This document shows, piece after piece, positions 58,784 through 64,000 of a DNA stretch of 64,000 nucleotides (position 1 is the first letter of the stretch; every line of letters begins with the position of its first letter). A program made the position numbers and the translations under genes. The notes under the pieces are model-generated. The model saw nothing but the letters and a program-made list of their open reading frames with translations. It did not search any database and had not been told where the DNA came from. The stretch spans positions 1,116,001 to 1,180,000 of the forward strand of contig QJPP01007219.1 of assembly GCA_003996215.1 (NCBI GenBank). Reading direction: 5' to 3'. The stretch is from Jaltomata sinuosa. Taxonomy: Eukaryota; Streptophyta; Magnoliopsida; Solanales; Solanaceae.

Positions 58784-58854
58784 AAAAATGAAGAAGCTAC
58801 AAGAAAAGAACTAACAACCTAAATCATTAACTCCATCCATATCAAAAAACAAAC

Positions 58855-58945
58855 CCGACGAGGGCAAAACTTAGCAAAAATAAGCTCGACAAGGGCACAT
58901 CAATATCCAATAATACAAATAAAACAAGCCCGACAAGGGCGCAAT
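58855..58945. repeat. CCCGACAAGGGC repeats
   Basis: Three spaced copies of CCCGACGAGGGC / CTCGACAAGGGC / CCCGACAAGGGC, each followed by A-rich sequence, in 90 bases downstream of the TATA at 58775. Confidence 0.6.
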
Positions 58946-59273
58946 ATCCAAAATAAAACAACATGCTAGATAGAGTGCTAGCCACCCCTAACTAACAACG
59001 TGCAGTGCCCTCACTGCAACAAAATAAGATAAGAGTTCAAGGGGGCTCCCTAAAGGGTGTATCACTCAGAACTAGAATGGCTAGGTCCATAAAAGACCCA
59101 GTCTCCCTCATCAGCATCCTCCTCAGCGTCATACCCACATAGATTCCTCAGAGTGCTCATCATCTTTGAGAGGAACTTGCTTTGCTTCCTATCATGGTCC
59201 CTCTATTTTTTCTGTTGCCTTTCCCTCTTAGCCAACCTCTCCTTGATGTGTTGCTGCTGGCTCACTACACTAG

Positions 59274-60345
59274 CTAGTGTAGGGCCACTGGAAGTAGTGA
59301 AGGGTGGCGTCCCTGATGCTGGTACGGTGGAGTCTCACCCGGACCCGAAGGTAAGCCTACTACAATCTGATAAAGATGGGCATCCATGCCATAGACCTGG
59401 CTGGAGATGTGGCGGAGTGTCGGAGGCCTAATTCTGAGAGAACCAATAGTCTCAGCAGCAGCAGCTGACTCACGTGCCTCGCTAGACTCAGAAAATAGAC
59501 CAAATGATGGTAAATCCACTTCTATCTTCCTCTTCTTTGATGCTTGCATAGGGCCTCTCTTATTCAAAGGGTGGATCATTTTCTCAGGCTTACTCTCATT
59601 CTCTTCATCCCTCTTGGCGACCCTGGCTTGGTAGCACAAGTATGTGATCAACGAAGGGAAAAGTAGACTTTTGTTACCTCTGAGCAATACTTGATGAATT
59701 TCATGCACAATCAATTGCCCCACATTCACTGGGAGTCCCTCTATTAGAGCACAAATCACCTTTGCTTTGCCAGTGGTCACGTTGGACTCATTCTTGGATG
59801 GCATAACTCAAGCACAAATTATCAAAATCCAAGTGCAGGCTTCGAGGTTAAACTCAGATGACTCGATCCTTGTATTCAATGCTATCTATTAAGAGATCTC
59901 ACCATCATACAAATGTTCCACAAACCACTCGGACCCCTTTTCTGTAGCCCTGGCTTTGAAGATGGCATTATCGGTATTCGGGAGGTTGTAATATCCATTG
60001 ATCAACTCTGGATCAAATCAAACCAATTTGCCCTGCACCTGCACCATCAAGTTGTTGGAGAAGTCTGTCTCAGCCGCATTGGCATAGAACTCTCAAACCA
60101 CGGAAAAGTTCACCTTGATAGGTTCGGCAGCGAAGTAAATCCACTCATGGTCAAACAACTTCCTATAGAAGTCGACCCATTTCTCCTCCAATCCATCCAA
60201 AACGATACCTCGCTCCCTCGTGATTGGCTTCGTCAAAAGACGGTCATATAGTTGGGAACACTTCAGGGAGATGAAGGTTCCTTAGTTAAAGTACTCTTCA
60301 TCGGCCACTTGGTTGGCATTTTCATGTTCAAATTTGGTTATTTTC
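59274..60345 (-). pseudogene. Broken 'putative plant transposon protein' gene in sense orientation
   Basis: The minus strand encodes EEKWVDFYRKLFDHEW, then after a stop the hallmark EFYANAAETDF, LINGYYNLPN, SEWFVEHL, and in the open 59274-59804 part KAKVICALIEGLPVNVGQLI, LLRGNKSLLFPSLITYLC. A charged KKRKIEVDLPSFG tail follows. At least five stops interrupt the first half; the second half is open for 176 residues. The domain order equals that of 47823-48833 and of the fragment at 1-1569. Here the gene is in sense with its carrier, between the gag-like frames and the 3' LTR. Function unknown. Confidence 0.7.
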
Positions 60346-60489
60346 AAGCTTAAAGTACCTACATAAGGAAACAAATTGTCAAACAAAAATATAGGCATGT
60401 AATGAAATGTATTAGGACAAGATTAGGCCAAATAAACAAGCCAAAATGATTCTGAACTAAGCTGGGCAGAGTTTTTGTTTTAGGGGTAG

Positions 60490-60640
60490 TGAAAATTGGT
60501 CATCACGATCGCAAGGACAAAAATTTTTTTTTTTTTTGAAACTTAAGACATCGCGATCATGGATGTGACATCGCGATCGCGAAACTCAGTGAAGTTGGTC
60601 ATCACAATCGCGGGATTTGGCATCGTGATCGCGATGATCA
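60490..60640. repeat. GCGATCGC word cluster 1
   Basis: CATCACGATCGCAAG, ACATCGCGATCATGG, CATCGCGATCGCGAAAC and CGTGATCGCGATGATC recur in 150 bases, with a T14 run at about 60524-60537. It lies directly upstream, on the minus strand, of the pseudogene at 59274-60345. Confidence 0.65.
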
Positions 60641-61069
60641 TCTTCTTTCCCAGAAAATTTTTGTTCAAATATTTCATTGAACAGGTGCTCTGCACCCTTT
60701 TGAACACCATTTTTACACCACATGGGCATCACTTTTTATCCCAAAAATCAGTAAACCAACAGATTTATAACCCCCCACTAGATTTTACCCATAATTTCAT
60801 ACCCAACATCCAATTTACACATTATGAAGAAAGCAAATATTGACACCCACTTGGGTGTTTGAAGCACTTACTTTAATACAATGAGGGTAGATTGAAGAAG
60901 AGAAATCAGAGATTATACCTAAGGAGTTTCAATGATGCTTATGAAATTGAAGTTGATGGTGGATTTTTATTCTTGCCTTTGGAAGAGAAAAGAAGCCAAG
61001 TTTCAAAGCAATTTTTTGCTTTTGAAATGGCTTATTTGAACTTTAATACCTGGAGACTGTTTGGTTCCT

Positions 61070-61220
61070 CGCGATCGCGTGGCTTTTTCACGTGCTCGTG
61101 ATGAGTTAAAGTAACCCGACTCCCCGTAATCGCAAAGTGTTTATGCAATCGCTATGAGTCAAAGAAAATTTACCTCATCGCGATCGCGATGGTCAGGCAT
61201 CGCGATCGCGATGCTTTAGC
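61070..61220. repeat. GCGATCGC word cluster 2
   Basis: CTCGCGATCGCGTGG, CATCGCGATCGCGATGG and CATCGCGATCGCGATGC in 150 bases, corresponding to 8715-8890. A second word type (GTGCGATGGGCAC, GCACATGCC) follows at 61245-61400. Confidence 0.65.
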
Positions 61221-61569
61221 TTTCACTGAATTTCTAATTTTTTTGCACAATGCACTATTTTGTCGTGCAACATCGGGTGCGATGGGCACTTTATGAGGTG
61301 CAAAACGCACCATCTTTGCACATGCCTGTGTTTTTTATCAGTGCACTAGTTGCTTATGCGATGGCATGTGCGACGGGCACTCTTCCAGGTGCAAAAAGCA
61401 TATTTTCAGAGGTATTTTGGGTTCTTCTCAACACTTGGTTCCTCTTCTCATTCCCTTGGACACCTAAAAACACACCAAAAAGGAAACAAAAAGTGAAGTA
61501 AAGCATAAAGATGATGGGTTGCCTCCCATCAAGCGCACAATTTAACGTCGCGGCGTGACGCCGGCTACC

Positions 61570-61932
61570 TCACCATTGAGATCTCCACTTGGAAACTTTG
61601 AACCTTCGACCCAAACTTGAATCAAACTTCTGGTGACAATTCCGGGGTGAAGGTTTGAACATGAGAAGAACATTTTTGTGGTTCCGCATTTTGCACTTTT
61701 TTGCCTTCAAGTAAGGAAGGTCGCTTTTCCCCCTTGCAACGACAAACTTGAAACAGGTTAAACCTCGATCCATTCTCCTTCCAAGGTCCTCCAAGAGCTT
61801 GATTACGGCAACTTTCATCCATTCAACCAAGCTCAAGGCTGAAGAGTGGTTGGAGTCGGATTTGAGCTTCTCCACCTTCAATCTTGTTTCATTCATCATT
61901 TCCTCACTTTCGAATATACTAGAGTCTTTCAA
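61570..61932 (-). CDS. Gag-like frame, conserved C-terminal part (120 aa)
   Basis: Residues about 30-120 (SLVEWMKVAVIKLLEDLGRR ... CFKFV ... KAKKCKMRNHKN ... KFDSSLGRRFKVSKWRSQW) match the end of the 9233-9703 protein with the same stop. The sequence upstream (62565 to 62002) is the same protein in a shifted frame, separated by stops near 61960-62000. Lysine-rich, no catalytic motif; function unknown. Confidence 0.5.
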   Translation of the reverse strand: MKDSSIFESEEMMNETRLKVEKLKSDSNHSSALSLVEWMKVAVIKLLEDLGRRMDRGLTCFKFVVARGKSDLPYLKAKKCKMRNHKNVLLMFKPSPRNCHQKFDSSLGRRFKVSKWRSQW

Positions 61933-62001
61933 GATGAATTGTTAGACTTTGCCTTGTAACTCTAGTATCATTCTCTTAATCTTGGCATCACGGGTCACAT
62001 G

Positions 62002-62565
62002 TTAGGTAGTTGGCTGCCTCAACACCTTCAATTCATGAACATCCCTTGTGTCTTCCTCTTCAATAAGGAACAACTCAAAACCACTATCCACATCCGTGCA
62101 TGTGTGAATTCGAGCATTGATGTTAGTGTTCAAGTTTCGAATAGCAATTTCAAGTTGCCCTTCCTTTTGATTTCTCTTGACATGCCTTTTCAACAATATC
62201 TCAAACATTTGTAGAATTCTTTCATGTTGTTCCCCATAGGCCTCAAGTTGGCGAATTAGTTCCAACACCCATTCTAGGCTCACCTCCTCACTTAACACAA
62301 TTTTTTCCTCTTGTTGGGGTTCAACCACCACCAGTACAAACTCACTCTCGGGGGATGTCATATTTTGCAAATCTTCATTATCATCCTCAAGCTGAATTTG
62401 ATGGAGTTCAATGTTCAAAATTTGTTCATTTGCTTGGCCCGGAGGGTTTTCTTCATCACTATGGCTACAAGGAGTAGACAACTCCACCATGGGTTGCGAA
62501 GCACATCTTTTCTCCTCTTCTTCTTTAGCTCTTGCATCCATAAAGCCTTGCTTTTTGGATTGCAC
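62002..62565 (-). CDS. Gag-like frame, central acidic coiled-coil part (187 aa)
   Basis: It starts MQSKKQGFMDARAKEEEEKR and is rich in glutamate. A helix-forming stretch (about 105-150: LELIRQLEAYGEQHERILQM, FEILLKRHVKRNQ) may be a coiled coil. The end EDTRDVHELKVLRQPTT aligns with ENTREDHEFKVVFQPTT in the middle of the 9233-9703 protein, tying the frames together as one ancestral protein. No enzyme motif. Confidence 0.45.
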   Translation of the reverse strand: MQSKKQGFMDARAKEEEEKRCASQPMVELSTPCSHSDEENPPGQANEQILNIELHQIQLEDDNEDLQNMTSPESEFVLVVVEPQQEEKIVLSEEVSLEWVLELIRQLEAYGEQHERILQMFEILLKRHVKRNQKEGQLEIAIRNLNTNINARIHTCTDVDSGFELFLIEEEDTRDVHELKVLRQPTT

Positions 62566-62825
62566 ACCCTCCTATATGATATCTTGCTTGGCCAAGGAGT
62601 TCGAACCATGGCATATAGGCTTTCCGGGTAAGTGTCTTCTTCATCAACTTGAGCAGAAGGCCTGGATAAATCTGCCACGGATTTCTTGGCATGATTTATC
62701 TCCTCGCCTTCCTTCATTCTCATTTCCACCAACCTTTGCTTTATGGATTTTATACCCTTCTCTTGGGTTTCTAATGAGGTTAGGAGGGTTTGGAGCTTAG
62801 CCCATATGCCTTCTTCGCTTGCTAA

Positions 62826-63113
62826 TTAATGGTTCCTATTAAGATCACAAGCACTACTAGCAACATGGTTAGTATAAGAAAGGGGAGGAGGATAGTCATT
62901 TGGGCAATTTCTCCAATGTCCATCACGACCACCACACAAATAGCAATTTTGCCCATCATAGGAGCATGAAGGTGAATACCTCCCTCTCCTAGGGCTAATC
63001 TTACATTTTCGCCGAAGGTGGGGTCCTTCACAATAACAACAAGGATCAATATAACAAGGGTTGAAACCACCAACACCTCTATCATATCGAGATGCCATGA
63101 AATCAATCAACAA
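62826..63113 (-). CDS. Gag-like zinc-knuckle ORF (95 aa)
   Basis: It starts about 90 bases after the PBS. There are two cysteine-histidine motifs: CCYCEGPHLRRKC (C-x2-C-x3-H-x4-C, residues about 25-37) and CYLCGGRDGHWRNC (C-x2-C-x5-H-x3-C, residues about 57-70), with a basic stretch KISPRRGRYSPS between. Homologues are at 9721-10053 and 2585-2690. Likely nucleic-acid binding by motif; the spacing differs from the normal CCHC knuckle (x2, x4, x4). Confidence 0.55.
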   Translation of the reverse strand: MLIDFMASRYDRGVGGFNPCYIDPCCYCEGPHLRRKCKISPRRGRYSPSCSYDGQNCYLCGGRDGHWRNCPNDYPPPLSYTNHVASSACDLNRNH

Positions 63114-63204
63114 AATAAAACTAAATAAAAGAAAAATAATTATTCACAAATTGAACTAGAGTAAGTAAACTCAAATTCTAATTTAACTCAATACACCAAA
63201 TTAT

Positions 63205-63222
63205 TCCCCGGCAACGGTGCCA
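63205..63222 (-). other. tRNA-Asp primer-binding site
   Basis: TCCCCGGCAACGGTGCCA on the plus strand equals the 3' end of plant tRNA-Asp including CCA (from memory) except C to T at position 14. It lies four bases from the LTR start at 63227 and fixes the minus orientation. Confidence 0.9.
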
Positions 63223-63226
63223 TTTT

Positions 63227-64000
63227 TGATAACGCTCAAATCATTCTACCTAAACTTAGAGGTCATGGCAATCGCGATACCAAAACAAAATTTATAATTT
63301 CCAACAAGTGTCGGGGTCGTACCCAAGGGAACAATGTAGTCGCGATCGAGCTAATAAAGAATCCAAGCAACTTATTGGAGTTCAATTAGGAAGGGGGAAA
63401 AGATATCTAAAAGGGGGGGTTTAGACTAAAACTAAAAGATAAAGAAAATCAAATAAAAGATAGAGTGATCAATGGCTTTCACCTTGATTTCACCAAGCAA
63501 GGATAACAAGAGAGAATTGGGAATGGGAATTCAATTCACAAGACTTACACTCGATTGACACATAGGTAGTCTTGGCTAAAGGTTTGCCTAACTGTTTCTC
63601 GACCAATCGAGCATATATCTCATGTATTTTCTCTCGAACTAACATGAGTAAGCAATAAACCAGTCAAATAACTTGGGTGAGTTGGGTTATCTCTAACCCC
63701 AACTCTTAGATGGGCGTTTCTGGAAACCAAGCTATGTCTAGCCTTGATCTAGAGTGGATACCCTAAATCCCCACTAATGAGTCTTCCCGAATTCGAGAAT
63801 TTATCTCTCGAGCAAAAACCCAAATTAGCAAGCTAAGTCAATGTTTGCAACCATTGACTATAATTTCAAGCATGGAGAATTCAATAAACCCAAATAATCA
63901 AACAAGAACAAAATCTATATATAAATTACATAACCCAACAAGTATTATCTCTAATATAAACCCAAAATCTCAATTCAACAATACACCAATAAAATAGCAA
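63227..64000 (-). mobile_element. 5' LTR of Athila-type element, continues beyond window
   Basis: Starts TGATAACGCTC on the plus strand; 774 bases are visible and match 55662-56435 closely (GGGAACAATGTAGTCGCGAT, GAGTCTTCCCGAATTC, CTCAATTCAACAATACACCA). About 610 more bases are expected outside. Confidence 0.9.

Larger units (their letters stand above)
57063..59273 (-). mobile_element. Non-coding 3' internal region
   Basis: No supported coding frame in 2.2 kb; ORFs at 57758-57952 and 58495-58728 have no domain. It holds a GCACATGCC / GTGTGCAAA word cluster (58570-58700), a plus-strand TATAAATAG at 58775-58783, and CCCGACAAGGGC repeats at 58855-58945. Confidence 0.6.
55662..64000 (-). mobile_element. 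Non-autonomous Athila-type element with two gene-like regions, runs off right edge
   Basis: Minus-oriented: 5' LTR from 63227 outward, tRNA-Asp PBS 63205-63222, gag-like frames 63113 to 61570, word clusters, plant-transposon-protein pseudogene 60345-59274, non-coding stretch, polypurine tract 57045-57062, 3' LTR 55662-57044. No RT, RNase H or integrase exists in the 6.2-kb interior. Full length would be about 8.9-9 kb if the second LTR equals the first. It is inserted into the RNase H region of 52930-55661; the left flank is ATGCC (55657-55661). Confidence 0.85.

Noticed and set aside
59153..59634. Plus-strand ORFs 59153-59431 and 59407-59634 downstream of the TATA at 58775
   Set aside because: They are antisense shadows of the plant-transposon-protein pseudogene, whose minus-strand motifs are clear.
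63205..63222. Possible tRNA-Asp gene fragment
   Set aside because: Only the 3' 18 bases match and no cloverleaf lies upstream; the position next to an LTR makes it a primer-binding site.

Overview
The window is plant nuclear DNA built almost entirely of nested, decayed LTR retrotransposons. I found no host gene, tRNA, rRNA, CRISPR array or bacterial-type signal. The assignment rests on Ty3/gypsy polyproteins of the chromovirus (Tekay/Del) and Tat/Ogre-Athila lineages, LTRs with TG...CA ends, primer-binding sites for plant initiator tRNA-Met and tRNA-Asp, and 5-bp target-site duplications. The style of the elements suggests a Solanaceae-like asterid in gene-poor heterochromatin. The species is an inference, because no host gene is present to check it.

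Layout. 1-3216: minus-strand piece of a non-autonomous Athila-type element (broken plant-transposon-protein gene, zinc-knuckle fragment, degenerate tRNA-Asp PBS, LTR stub). 3217-8402: minus-strand Tekay element, 5'-truncated (3' LTR plus broken pol). 8403-10342: second piece of the Athila-type non-autonomous family. 10343-11200: Athila-lineage RT fragment. 11201-18250: two plus-strand Tekay LTRs in a row, an inverted LTR piece and a piece of a third family. 18251-27781: the most complete Tekay element (5' LTR, PBS, gag, protease, RT, RNase H, integrase, chromodomain, truncated 3' LTR), with many nonsense codons. 27782-28540: inverted LTR piece. 28541-29930: AT-rich LTR-like DNA. 30005-34773 continued at 52438-52860: a minus-strand Tat/Ogre gag-pol pseudogene split in its gag by a 17.7-kb insertion (34779-52432, duplication GGTTG). 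That insertion is itself interrupted by a 9.07-kb element (35744-44817, duplication CATTG). 52930-55661: plus-strand chromovirus pseudogene cut by the third Athila-type non-autonomous element (55662 to beyond 64000).

The relative order of some events can be read directly. The Tat element came first, then the 34779-52432 element, then the 35744-44817 element. The best uninterrupted reading frame outside gag-pol is at 47823-48833 (minus): a 336-residue protein of the 'putative plant transposon protein' family, lying antisense inside the 34779-52432 element. Two more broken copies of this family sit in the sense orientation in Athila-type non-autonomous elements (1-1569 and 59274-60345). Each of the three lies downstream of a cluster of short self-complementary words. 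This association, the clusters of a different palindromic word in each LTR family, and the nonsense codons that fit loss of methylated cytosines are the main observations.

All domain and family names come from reading motifs by eye; no database search was run. Pseudogene limits are approximate to some tens of bases; LTR ends with TG/CA and target duplications are exact.
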